Shown in pieces: positions 7,424 through 15,700 of a stretch of 64,000 bases of DNA; positions within the stretch are counted from its first letter, which is position 1; every line of letters starts with the position of its first letter. The stretch covers positions 124,001 to 188,000 of the forward strand of contig JAEZJV010000046.1 of assembly GCA_023415635.1 (NCBI GenBank). The letters are read 5' to 3'. Position numbers and translations under genes: made by a program. The notes under the pieces are model-generated. The model had not been told where the DNA came from and did not search any database. It was given only the letters and a program-made list of their open reading frames with translations. The stretch comes from Bacillota bacterium (GTDB taxonomy: Bacteria; Bacillota; Clostridia; Lachnospirales; Lachnospiraceae).

Positions 7424-8721
7424 CTTATTTCTACCTTTTCACCCATTAAGATAAGATTTGTTGTTCTTATAGCACACATCTTACCGCACATAGAGCAGCT
7501 GTGTTTGTCGTTCGGTGGTACACTTTCGTAATACTCTCTTGCCTTCTTCGGGTCAATTGCACAGGCGAACATTTCTTCCCAGTCAATCCTCCTTCTGGCA
7601 TCACTCATCCGATCATCCAGTTTTCTGGCTCCAGGGATACCCTTTGCAATATCTGCTGCATGAGCAGCGATCTTCGAGGCGATTATTCCCTCCTTTACAT
7701 CGGATAAATCAGGAAGTCTTAGGTGCTCTGCCGGAGTCACATAACACAGAAAATCCGCACCGTTCATGGCAGCGATTGTTCCGCCGATTGCAGAGGTGAT
7801 ATGATCATAACCGGGGGCGATATCTGTAACCAGCGGACCCAGTACATAAAAAGGTGCCTTGTGGCAAAGCCTTTTCTGAAGAGTTATATTAGCAGCAATT
7901 TCGTTCACTGCCATATGTCCGGGTCCCTCCACCATAACCTGAACCTTCTTCTCCCAAGCCCTCTCGGTAAGCTTTCCAAGTTCAATCAGCTCGGCGATTT
8001 GCCCTACATCAGTACTATCATGGATGCTACCTGGTCGAAGTGCATCTCCAAGGCTGATGGTTACATCATATTCCTGCAGGATATCAAGTACCTCCTCATA
8101 ATATTCGTAGAAGGGATTTTCATTTCCGGTCATCTTCATCCAGGCGAACAATAAGGAGCCACCGCGGGATACAATATTCGTCATTCTCTTCGAGGCGAGG
8201 AAACTCTCCACAGCTCTTTGGTTTATCCCGGCATGGATGGTCATAAAGTCCACTCCCTGTTTAGCGTGAGCTTCTACTACCTTCAGAAAATCCTTTGCTT
8301 TGATATCCATAAGCTCCTTTTCCAGATAACCGATAGCATCATACATAGGAACCGTACCGACCATTGCAGAGGAGCAGGCAAGCAGCTCCTCCCGAAAACG
8401 ATTGGTCTTTCCATAATTACTCAAGTCCATAATAGCCTCAGCACCGAATTCCAGCGCAAGCTTTACTTTCTCCATCTCTTTGGTATAATCGGCGCAATCC
8501 CCCGATACTCCCAGGTTTACATTAATTTTAGTCTTCAGTCCTTCTCCAATTCCTTCTGCCCTTAAGGAAAGGTGCCTTTTATTAGCAGGAATAACAACTG
8601 TACCACTCGCCACCCTTTCCCTGAGCAGCTCAACGTTAATTCCTTCCTTTGCTGCCACAGCTGTCATCTCTTTAGTAATCATCCCCTTTGCTGCAGCTTC
8701 CATCTGAGTACTGTAATTCAT
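7420..8721 (-). CDS. thiC: Phosphomethylpyrimidine synthase (radical SAM ThiC)
   Basis: A 433-residue enzyme that rearranges aminoimidazole ribotide to HMP-P using a 4Fe-4S cluster and SAM. The body carries TKINVNLGVSGDC, VDFMTIHAGIN, SRGGSLLFAWM, SLGDALRPGSIHDSTD, MVEGPGHMA and YVLGPLVTDIAPGYDHI. The C-terminal cluster ligands read CSMCGKMC, the short anaerobe form, rather than the longer spacing of proteobacterial ThiC. I start at 8721, where GGATGGAG precedes the ATG; an upstream in-frame ATG at 8775 lies inside the riboswitch terminator. It is the first gene of thiC-thiM-thiE-thiD. Confidence 0.96.
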   Translation of the reverse strand: MNYSTQMEAAAKGMITKEMTAVAAKEGINVELLRERVASGTVVIPANKRHLSLRAEGIGEGLKTKINVNLGVSGDCADYTKEMEKVKLALEFGAEAIMDLSNYGKTNRFREELLACSSAMVGTVPMYDAIGYLEKELMDIKAKDFLKVVEAHAKQGVDFMTIHAGINQRAVESFLASKRMTNIVSRGGSLLFAWMKMTGNENPFYEYYEEVLDILQEYDVTISLGDALRPGSIHDSTDVGQIAELIELGKLTERAWEKKVQVMVEGPGHMAVNEIAANITLQKRLCHKAPFYVLGPLVTDIAPGYDHITSAIGGTIAAMNGADFLCYVTPAEHLRLPDLSDVKEGIIASKIAAHAADIAKGIPGARKLDDRMSDARRRIDWEEMFACAIDPKKAREYYESVPPNDKHSCSMCGKMCAIRTTNLILMGEKVEIR

Positions 8722-8746
8722 AATGCTCCATCCTTTCAAAATATAT

Positions 8747-8781
8747 AAAAATGGGATGTACCAAAATAGGTACATCCCACA
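8747..8781 (-). terminator. Riboswitch-controlled intrinsic terminator of the thi operon
   Basis: On the minus strand TGGGATGTACC and GGTACATCCCA form an 11-bp stem around a six-base loop, followed by TTTTTATA. It lies between the TPP aptamer and thiC, so ligand-bound aptamer should favour termination. Confidence 0.88.
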
Positions 8782-8802
8782 AAATTAATTGCTATCAAAT
8801 GT

Positions 8803-8884
8803 TACTCCCTACGTTGGCATTATCCAAATCAGGTACGGTCGAAACTATTGTTTCCTCTCAGCCTGCACACAAGCTCCCGACGAT
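8803..8884 (-). promoter_or_regulatory. TPP riboswitch (THI element)
   Basis: The minus strand shows the conserved aptamer parts in order: GTCGGGAGC, the pyrimidine-sensing loop GCTGAGAGGAAAC, GACCGTACCTGATTTGGAT, AATGCCAACGTAGGGAG. It lies between a strong promoter and thiC. By the known mechanism TPP binding shuts down the thiamine operon, here through the adjacent terminator. Confidence 0.97.
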
Positions 8885-8898
8885 ATTCATTTTTTCCC

Positions 8899-8927
8899 AT
8901 TATAGTATTCTGAAGTGACTCTGTCAA
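8899..8927 (-). promoter_or_regulatory. thi operon promoter
   Basis: Perfect consensus TTGACA (8927-8922) and TATAAT (8904-8899) on the minus strand with a 17-base spacer. Transcription would begin a few bases before the TPP aptamer. Confidence 0.9.
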
Positions 8928-8972
8928 TCATAAAATCCAATTCCATATTCCCTATAGGGCTGCCGTTTATAG

Positions 8973-9275
8973 TTACTGCGAATTTCCCAGCTTCATCACG
9001 GTATCAGATGCAGCTCTGTCCATATTGATCTGAGCCTGAGGATCGTATGCATTATAATACCCCTTATTCATCATATAAGTGGATATTCTGTCCTGCATAC
9101 TGATTGCATCATCCAAATGTTTATGAAGTGTATTTCTAACCTCAGGTGTGGCTGTCTCAGAAATAGCTGCAGCATAATTTTTGATTGCCGTCTTAGTATC
9201 AAGCAGTAAATCGGTAGCAATTACCTGTTCCGTCATATCTCCCATACCTGCCATATTTTGAATAATTCCTGCCAT
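8973..9275 (-). CDS. CotF-family spore coat protein
   Basis: A 100-residue helical protein of the spore coat CotF-like family (ferritin-like). Typical parts are TEQVIATDLLLDTKTAIKNY, then SETATPEVRNTLHKHLDDA and the C-terminal YMMNKGYYNAYDP, which nearly all members share. It is probably a coat component deposited late in sporulation. It follows a second, shorter CotF-like gene by 53 bases on the same strand and is likely cotranscribed with it. The thi promoter lies beyond its stop. No membrane segment or signal is present. Confidence 0.9.
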   Translation of the reverse strand: MAGIIQNMAGMGDMTEQVIATDLLLDTKTAIKNYAAAISETATPEVRNTLHKHLDDAISMQDRISTYMMNKGYYNAYDPQAQINMDRAASDTVMKLGNSQ

Positions 9276-9328
9276 AACTTCACCTTCCTTCCTGTTCCTA
9301 TGCCATTCTTACGGATACTGAACCGTAT

Positions 9329-9568
9329 TTAGCCTACTGTTGCTTTTGAAGACGTATTAAAGGCTGTACCGCCACCAATCAACAGATTATTCAGCTCCTG
9401 AATATGCCCCTTGGTGGTATCAAAATCCTGCTGCAGAAGGTTTTTCAATTCTTCATCCTTAACCAATGCCGACATTGTTGCCGCTTTTGTGGCACAGACA
9501 TTCTTAAAGGTTACTAATTCGTGCAGCTCCAAGGCCTCATGAGGCGCAATAGTATTACCGATTCTCAT
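9329..9568 (-). CDS. Small CotF-like coat-associated protein
   Basis: A 79-residue helical protein resembling the short partner proteins encoded beside CotF-family genes (IAPHEALELHELVTFKNVCATKA, then two predicted helices and a Gly/Thr/Ser tail). I start it at 9568, where GGAGGTG lies seven bases upstream; an in-frame ATG seven codons earlier has no binding site. It is the first gene of a two-gene coat unit. A role in the spore coat is inferred from its partner. No clear sigma-K or sigma-G promoter could be assigned by eye. Confidence 0.8.
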   Translation of the reverse strand: MRIGNTIAPHEALELHELVTFKNVCATKAATMSALVKDEELKNLLQQDFDTTKGHIQELNNLLIGGGTAFNTSSKATVG

Positions 9569-9688
9569 AATTTCACCTCCGATTTTCACACAAACAGACC
9601 TGCCTTCTATTCGAATTTCAACTGCTTAATCATTATCTTCAAATCTACTTTGTTCTATACTAACGAAAAAATATGAAGAATTGGAAAA

Positions 9689-10261
9689 TTAATTATTTAA
9701 GCCTTCTACAATAGCCCCATAGGTAATCTGGGTTACTGTATCCTCCTCCACAATAAAGGTCAGCTTCGTCTTACCCTTCTTGTATATATAAGCGGTTCCC
9801 TTCTGTGTATAATCCTTACCGTAGGCATCTATAAGCTCCTCTAGTGTAGCGCCGAGATAAATTCCCTTATCTGTGGAGACGGAATCATCCTGGAAATTTA
9901 CATAGGAGACGAAATCCTTATCTCCCTTGGGATAAGTTCCAAGCTCAAAGCCATTATAATAAAACTGCTTATCCAATCCTTGGAAGGCACAGCTTGCTGC
10001 TTCAAAATAATCCACCGGCTCTCCAAGTGCTTCTACAATCGGTGCAGCCTCCACATTCATGGGAATTACTGTCTCGTTATACTCATAGGAATATCCCTCG
10101 GCAGAAATTGTCTCATCGACTGTAGAGGCGGGTTTCTTTGTATCGGCGATCGCAATATTTTTGGTATCTTCAGCTTTTGGATTTTCTGTTTCAGAGGTTC
10201 TCCCACAGCCTGCAAAAAGCATCAGGATGCATAGTAGTAACCCTATTTTTTTCATATTCAT
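9689..10261 (-). CDS. Putative lipoprotein of unknown function
   Basis: A 190-residue exported lipoprotein. The signal peptide ends in the lipobox LFAGC (Cys about residue 19). A Thr/Lys/Glu-rich linker follows to about residue 50, then a compact domain with the motif GIYLGATLEELIDAYG, which resembles small beta-rich lipoproteins in which G-x-S-x-x-E/D-L-I-x-x-[FY]-G recurs. It lies 85 bases after the SGNH gene on the same strand and may be part of the envelope operon or have its own promoter. No enzymatic motif is visible and I do not assign a function. Confidence 0.75.
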   Translation of the reverse strand: MNMKKIGLLLCILMLFAGCGRTSETENPKAEDTKNIAIADTKKPASTVDETISAEGYSYEYNETVIPMNVEAAPIVEALGEPVDYFEAASCAFQGLDKQFYYNGFELGTYPKGDKDFVSYVNFQDDSVSTDKGIYLGATLEELIDAYGKDYTQKGTAYIYKKGKTKLTFIVEEDTVTQITYGAIVEGLNN

Positions 10262-10346
10262 CTTCCTTTCTGTTTCTTTGTTCTGTGGAGCTTTTGTACT
10301 ATAATCACAGACTTTTCAGATAGACGGTGTCCGTAGGTTTTACGCA

Positions 10347-11426
10347 TTAATCTTTATCCGGTACCTGAGCCACCATCCCGCAGCTCTTTAAGTATCCGTA
10401 CTGGTTCAGCTCTCCGGTTTGATCCTCCCTCATGGCTTCATAGAAGGCTACCTTCTTATCCCATAGCCGGGTATAATTCTTATCTTTCCGATGATCCGGC
10501 ACTGAGAACTCCTCTCTGAGTATTTGTCCGAAATAACTGGTGAACTTCTCTGCACCACTTAGATTTAGATGAAGGCCGCCATCAAAGGTATCTCTATTAT
10601 AGTCAATTCCGATCCCCTGAACGTTCTCCAGAAAATTGATATAGGTCAGATTATTGGTCTTCGCGTATTCTGACATCTGGGCATCCCATTCCTTATACCA
10701 ATAAGGATAAACACTGGGCGATTTAATCAATATGAGCCTGATGTCGTGTTTTTTACAAAGTCTTGTGATGCGGTCAAGATATGCATAAGCCTTATCACCG
10801 AACCGGTAATCGGAAAGCTTTTTACCCTTAGGGATCATATCTACAGGCTTAATATCTGCACGCATCAGATAACCGTTGTGAGAAAGATTATCCTTATGAA
10901 AGAGATACTTAAAATCTTCTCCCTTCAGTTCCTTCCATCTGGAATGATACCGCAGCAGAGGGAACAAATAAGTAATCATCTCTTCTCCCTCTGTCATCGA
11001 GGCTTTGATTGCCTTAAGCTTTGCTACAGACAGCTTCATGCCATCCAGCGTCAGTCGATTATAGGCCTCCTTTTGCGGTTCATTGTATTTCATTGCCAGC
11101 ACATTGAATACAACCACCTTTGGCTTCTCATAGGTAAGTGTATCCTCCAGCAGATAATAGGATTGCCAGACCAGCTGCTGAGCGCTGCCCCTGATATAGC
11201 TGGTAATACCGTACTCCTCCCATAGTGATACCGGAGAGATGTTGGAGAACACCTCACAGTCACCTATAAATATCACATCATGATTCTTCTTCTCCTTATA
11301 ATATTCTTCCACAAGATTGCCTTCATGAATAGAGGACATATATTTCGGTTTCAGCAATGTCTGTAGGAAGGCCAGAATAATTATTACCAGAATTATAGCA
11401 GTAATATTGATTATTATTTTCTTCAT
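10347..11426 (-). CDS. DltD-like membrane-anchored SGNH/GDSL-family protein, Cys at nucleophile position
   Basis: A 359-residue protein with one N-terminal anchor helix (about 5-24) and an extracytoplasmic SGNH-like domain. Block I reads VIFIGDCEVF, placing Cys57 where the catalytic Ser of GDSL enzymes sits. The C-terminal block reads DGGLHLN with Asp282 and His286, so an Asp-His-Cys triad is possible. It follows an MBOAT gene, the same pairing as DltB-DltD and AlgI-AlgJ, so it probably acts with the MBOAT in moving an acyl or aminoacyl group onto a surface polymer. I start at 11426, where AAAGG precedes the ATG; an in-frame ATG at 11489 would overlap the upstream gene by 35 bases. Confidence 0.82.
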   Translation of the reverse strand: MKKIIINITAIILVIIILAFLQTLLKPKYMSSIHEGNLVEEYYKEKKNHDVIFIGDCEVFSNISPVSLWEEYGITSYIRGSAQQLVWQSYYLLEDTLTYEKPKVVVFNVLAMKYNEPQKEAYNRLTLDGMKLSVAKLKAIKASMTEGEEMITYLFPLLRYHSRWKELKGEDFKYLFHKDNLSHNGYLMRADIKPVDMIPKGKKLSDYRFGDKAYAYLDRITRLCKKHDIRLILIKSPSVYPYWYKEWDAQMSEYAKTNNLTYINFLENVQGIGIDYNRDTFDGGLHLNLSGAEKFTSYFGQILREEFSVPDHRKDKNYTRLWDKKVAFYEAMREDQTGELNQYGYLKSCGMVAQVPDKD

Positions 11427-11454
11427 TCTAATAAACCTTTCTTTCAACGACAGC

Positions 11455-13044
11455 TCAGAACTGGCTGTAGATAAACTGGTTTGCATCATAACCTACTCCG
11501 TAAGCCCCGAAGATCAAGATACTTATTAGCAGCAGGAAGCAGGATGCATATCGGAGCACCATCGGCTTCTGAGCCAGCATTTCCCGAACACTTCCCGACC
11601 TTCCGAGTAGACTTGCCATAAGCAGAATAAGCACTGCTACAGCTGACACCAGATAATCTCCTAAGCCTAAGCCCAGCTGCAGAAGACCTCCCTGGAACAA
11701 TTCTTGCAAGTTTCTCCTTGTAACAATCGTCCCATACATACGAAGGGTGGTACTGACATCCCGGTAGCAGTCGAAGGTTCGTAAAAAACTCATAAGCCAG
11801 AAGGTCCGAACCACCTCGAACAGACGGTATAAAAAGGTATGCTTCACATGAAATCTCGCATGAAATCGGTCATATAATGGGATACATTCCTGTGATACCA
11901 AAATCACCAGACAATTACCTAAGCCCCAGACAACAAAATTCCAGGCAGCTCCATGCCAGATACCTGTGACAAACCAGACTATTATGGAGGCAATGTAGAT
12001 GGAAATTCTTCTTCCAAGCCAATCTCCAACCCTTCTTTTACAGTTTCGTGATAAATCAAGCATTGTTTTACTGACTGAAATCGGATAAAACATATATTCC
12101 CTGAACCAGCTGCTTAGAGAAATATGCCATCTGCGCCAGTATTCCGCTATAGACTTTGAGAAGTAAGGTCGTAGGAAATTCTCCTGTACCCGGATACCCA
12201 GGACCTCCGCTATTCCTATCGCAATATCTATTCCACCGGTAAAATCAGCATAGAGAGTGATTGCATAGAAAAACATACCTGCAAGCACATATACCCCCTG
12301 ATACTCCTCCGGATTTTTGACAATGGAATTGACTGCAACGAGCAGCCGATCGGCTATTACCAGCTTTTTAAAATATCCCCATAGAATTCGCTGCATACCA
12401 AAGGATACATTTCTTACGCTAAAGGAATGCTCAGAATACAGGGTCTTACTCAAATCATCAAAACGGCTGATCGGGCCCTGAAGCAACTGAGGAAAGAAGG
12501 ATATGAATAAAGCAAGTCTTGCAATATTCCTTTCGTAAGGGTATTTCTCCCTGTATACATCGATGAGATACCCCATGGTCTGAAAGGTATAAAAGGATAT
12601 TCCCAGAGGAAGTACAAAGCCAATCATAGACATCGGTTTAGCATGGAACAGCTTAAGCAGTCCATTGATATTTATTATGGCAAAATCCGAATATTTAATG
12701 ACTGCCAGGATTCCGAAATTGAAAACCATACAGAGAAACATCCATCTTCTCTGTCTTTTTTTCATCCGGGCTTTATAGTTCTTGCGTCCCTCCCTGTCCA
12801 TGGATGCCTTATGCTCCTGCAAATATAGAGACTGAATTGTCTGGAGAAAATTCAGCCTTCGACTGACAAGATATGTTGTTACCGTGGTGGCAATGATATA
12901 GATAAGATATCTAGATCCCGCAAAGCTATAAAACAGATAGCTGACTGCAAGCAGCAGCATCCATTGGAAACGCTTTGGAACTATATAATAGGCTATGAAT
13001 AAAACAAGGATAAATAAAATAAAATCATAGGATGTAAAAAGCAT
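11455..13044 (-). CDS. MBOAT family O-acyltransferase (DltB/AlgI-like)
   Basis: A 529-residue polytopic membrane protein of the membrane-bound O-acyltransferase family. The N-terminus LFTSYDFILFIL, the motif YWRRWHISLSSWFREYMFYP (His307) and the motif GIWHGAAWNFVVWG carrying the conserved catalytic His364 are diagnostic. Such proteins accept a thioester-bound acyl or aminoacyl group from a carrier protein on the cytoplasmic face and pass it to an extracellular acceptor. A carrier protein gene starts the pair 15 bases upstream and a DltD-like gene follows, so it is very probably the channel/transferase of the dlt-like system. It is longer than typical DltB (about 400 residues) and closer in length to AlgI. 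Confidence 0.93.
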   Translation of the reverse strand: MLFTSYDFILFILVLFIAYYIVPKRFQWMLLLAVSYLFYSFAGSRYLIYIIATTVTTYLVSRRLNFLQTIQSLYLQEHKASMDREGRKNYKARMKKRQRRWMFLCMVFNFGILAVIKYSDFAIININGLLKLFHAKPMSMIGFVLPLGISFYTFQTMGYLIDVYREKYPYERNIARLALFISFFPQLLQGPISRFDDLSKTLYSEHSFSVRNVSFGMQRILWGYFKKLVIADRLLVAVNSIVKNPEEYQGVYVLAGMFFYAITLYADFTGGIDIAIGIAEVLGIRVQENFLRPYFSKSIAEYWRRWHISLSSWFREYMFYPISVSKTMLDLSRNCKRRVGDWLGRRISIYIASIIVWFVTGIWHGAAWNFVVWGLGNCLVILVSQECIPLYDRFHARFHVKHTFLYRLFEVVRTFWLMSFLRTFDCYRDVSTTLRMYGTIVTRRNLQELFQGGLLQLGLGLGDYLVSAVAVLILLMASLLGRSGSVREMLAQKPMVLRYASCFLLLISILIFGAYGVGYDANQFIYSQF

Positions 13045-13059
13045 AAATCACCTTCCCTG

Positions 13060-13287
13060 TTATTCTTCCATTAATCGTTCCGTCATGGCATAAAGTGCCT
13101 TAGCAGAATTAAAATTCTTTGGTACGATTTCTTCCACCGGAATTGTTATATCAAACTCATCGCTGATGTCTGTTACAAGTGAAACGATGTCAAAGGAATC
13201 AAGTATTTTATCATCAATCAGGGTATCACAGACTTCAAAATCTATTTCCGGATGTAATCCGTTTAAAATCTCTAATATTGTCTCCAT
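13060..13287 (-). CDS. Acyl/aminoacyl carrier protein (DltC-like)
   Basis: A 75-residue acidic carrier protein. The 4'-phosphopantetheine attachment site is Ser31 in the motif KILDSFDIVSLV, followed by the usual second and third helices (FDITIPVEEIVPKNFNSAKALYAM). It lies 80 bases after the DltA-like ligase gene and 15 before the MBOAT gene, so it should carry the activated amino acid from ligase to transferase. The gene order ligase-carrier-MBOAT-SGNH differs from the A-B-C-D order of classical dlt operons. Confidence 0.93.
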   Translation of the reverse strand: METILEILNGLHPEIDFEVCDTLIDDKILDSFDIVSLVTDISDEFDITIPVEEIVPKNFNSAKALYAMTERLMEE

Positions 13288-13367
13288 ATATTCTCCTCAC
13301 AGATTCTACTTTAATATATTTATCTTGACCACAGATGCGGCACAACCTACTTAATACGTTTCCTTCC

Positions 13368-14879
13368 TTAACCCTTTTGGAATTTCTCCTTCAACTGCAT
13401 ACGATTGATTTTCCCATTCACTGTCATGGGCATGCTGTCCAAGGGTTCTATGACATTTGGAAGCATATATCGTGGCAGCTTCTCCTTCAGAGCAACTGCC
13501 ACCTTCGCTGCTGCCAGACCACCAACATAATAAAGAATTATCTTTTTCTTTTCTGAATCAAAGATTACACAGGTACTTTTTATCTCATCGATGGAACCTG
13601 CTGCGATTTCTATCTCCCCCAGTTCAATTCTGTGACCCATATGCTTGATCTGATTGTCCCTGCGGGAAACGAATAACAGCTCACCCCGTGAATTGTATCG
13701 TCCAATATCACCGGTCCTGTAGATCAGCTCCGGATAAGCCTTGTTCAATGGATTCTGTACAAACACCTCATTGGTCTTCTCAAAGTTCTTATAATAGCCG
13801 AGCGTCAATGAAGTACCCCTGATACAGATTTCTCCTTCCATACCGTACTCCGGAACCCGATTATTCTCATCCAGCAGCAGTATCTCTGTATTCTTAAAGG
13901 GCTGTCCGATGGGAATCGTCTCATCAAGTTCAAATTCACGGTTTACCTCATAGTAGCAGGACATGCCCGTCGCCTCGGTTGGTCCGTACAGATTAATATA
14001 TCTGGCTTCCGGAAGATGCTCCCTCCATATTCGGTACTGTTTTATTGGCAGCACCTCACTGCCAAAAGCAATGGTATGGAGATAATGCGGTATCATCTTC
14101 TCCAGAGCCCCAAAGGCAGAGATCATCGTCAGTGCGGATACTACCCAGCAGATTGTATTAATCTTATGCTCATTTAGGAATTCTACCAGCTGCAGCGGAA
14201 AAGAAAATAGATTCTTTGGAATGAGATATGCAGTGGCACCTGTTTTCAGAACAGGATACAACTCCTTTAGGCAGGCATCCACATAAAGCGGTGTCTGGTT
14301 GCCGAAAACTGTATTTCTATCTATCTTCAGTACCTCTGACAGGTTATCGATATAATCGATTACCGAGCGGTGGCAGGCCACCACACCTTTTGGTATACCG
14401 GTGGACCCTGAGGTAAATACAATATAAATCGGATCCGTATCAAGCTGCCTGTCACGAATTGCCCCAAGCTTTGCCTTGTCAGGCTTTACCTTAATCATCT
14501 CCTGGTACCGATATACTTTCCCCTGAAAGTCATATTCAGATAGTTTTTTTTCGGTGGTTTCATCACAAATGACTGCTCGCGGGTTAAGGTTTTGAAAAAT
14601 GAGCTCAATTCGGTGCTTCGGTATCTCTTCGTCTATGGGAACATAATAGCTGCCGGAATAGATGACACCATAAAAGCAAACAATGGTACATGGGTGTCTT
14701 CCCATGAATACAACAATCGGCTCCTTCGTATAGCCCTCGTCAGAAAGAAAGGTTCCGATCGCCCTTGATTGCTCATACACCCCACGAAAAGTAATTCCTG
14801 ACTTCTCCTCAGCATATGCTGTCTTATCCGGCACTTTGTCAACAATATGTTCTAAGTACTCCATCACATTTCTCTGCAT
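13368..14879 (-). CDS. DltA-like amino acid:carrier protein ligase (AMP-forming)
   Basis: A 503-residue adenylation enzyme. Motifs: P-loop TSGSTGIPKG at 156-165, Asp201 in the A4 region (PLYVDACLKELYP), A5 motif YGPTEATG at 298-305, the TGD motif near 385, and the terminal Lys490 in NGKINRMQL. It should activate an amino acid and load it onto the carrier protein encoded next. The DltA segment FCGEVLP, whose Cys helps select D-alanine, reads FGSEVLP here, so Cys is replaced by Gly273. D-alanine is therefore not assured as substrate. It lies 22 bases after the racemase gene. Confidence 0.9.
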   Translation of the reverse strand: MQRNVMEYLEHIVDKVPDKTAYAEEKSGITFRGVYEQSRAIGTFLSDEGYTKEPIVVFMGRHPCTIVCFYGVIYSGSYYVPIDEEIPKHRIELIFQNLNPRAVICDETTEKKLSEYDFQGKVYRYQEMIKVKPDKAKLGAIRDRQLDTDPIYIVFTSGSTGIPKGVVACHRSVIDYIDNLSEVLKIDRNTVFGNQTPLYVDACLKELYPVLKTGATAYLIPKNLFSFPLQLVEFLNEHKINTICWVVSALTMISAFGALEKMIPHYLHTIAFGSEVLPIKQYRIWREHLPEARYINLYGPTEATGMSCYYEVNREFELDETIPIGQPFKNTEILLLDENNRVPEYGMEGEICIRGTSLTLGYYKNFEKTNEVFVQNPLNKAYPELIYRTGDIGRYNSRGELLFVSRRDNQIKHMGHRIELGEIEIAAGSIDEIKSTCVIFDSEKKKIILYYVGGLAAAKVAVALKEKLPRYMLPNVIEPLDSMPMTVNGKINRMQLKEKFQKG

Positions 14880-14901
14880 TGTTCTTACCTTTCTCTGTTC
14901 T

Positions 14902-15624
14902 TCATTTTGTTACCAGAAAATTATATTCTTCCTTCAGCTTGCCTTCGCAGAGCATAACCGCGCGCATTGCCAGTACCTCCATCGCATCAAGAAAACCCGG
15001 CCCCAGGTTATAGTCCCTTTTGATGAGCGATAATTCCGTGCAGCCTAATACAATCACCTCCGCACCCTCATTTTTCAGCTGGGTGGCTATCCCCTTAAAG
15101 ATATTAAAATCAATGGACTGATTTGCTTTTATCCCTTGATAAATCAGAGAGGATAACTGTTTCTGGTTATCTTTGGAGGGAATAACAGTCTTTATTTCTG
15201 ATAAATCTAATCCCTGCTGGAACAGACCACAGTGAATAGTCCCTTCCGAGGCCAGGATACCTGCACAACGGACGTCCATTACCTTAAGATAGCGTGCAAT
15301 TTCCTGCACTGCATGGAGCACCGGTGCCTTGATTCCTTCGGATAAGGAAGCATAAAAATAATGTGCAGTGATACAGGGGATTACGATGTAATCAACACCA
15401 ATTCCCACCAGCTTCCTCCCGGTCTCTATCATGTCATAGACCGGATTATTTCTGCTTTTCCCAATGATATACTCTGACCTGTCAGGAATGGTTGGCTTAC
15501 TGAAGATTACTGTTTCAATATGCTCCTGGTCAGATTTCGCATCTGTCATTCGTACGACCAATTCATAAAAATACGCTGTTGCTAAAGGACCTAAGCCACC
15601 AATCACACCAAGACGCTTCGTAAT
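14902..15624 (-). CDS. Aspartate/glutamate racemase family protein, apparent ATT start codon
   Basis: A 240-residue PLP-independent racemase. It keeps the glycine-rich start (LGVIGGLGPLATAYFY), the first catalytic Cys84 in IPCITAHYF (family NTAH is ITAH here) and the second Cys195 in VLGCTELSL. It likely makes a D-amino acid, plausibly the one loaded by the adjacent ligase. The family normally begins M-x-K-x-L-G-V-I-G-G. In frame, that start falls on ATT at 15624, which has GGAGG five bases upstream. An in-frame TGA lies four codons before. A GTG at 15606 would cut into the first beta strand and is 23 bases from the binding site. Confidence 0.85.
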   Translation of the reverse strand: MTKRLGVIGGLGPLATAYFYELVVRMTDAKSDQEHIETVIFSKPTIPDRSEYIIGKSRNNPVYDMIETGRKLVGIGVDYIVIPCITAHYFYASLSEGIKAPVLHAVQEIARYLKVMDVRCAGILASEGTIHCGLFQQGLDLSEIKTVIPSKDNQKQLSSLIYQGIKANQSIDFNIFKGIATQLKNEGAEVIVLGCTELSLIKRDYNLGPGFLDAMEVLAMRAVMLCEGKLKEEYNFLVTK

Positions 15625-15700
15625 AAAATCCTCCCCTCATTGTTCATCCTTCTCCTCATACGGACTTCGCTTTTTCCTTGTGTGAAGGTACTTTTATAAA

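Noticed and set aside
8722..8775. 18-codon extension of thiC into the riboswitch terminator
   Set aside because: The ATG at 8775 lies in the terminator stem; the downstream ATG has a ribosome binding site and the family N-terminus.
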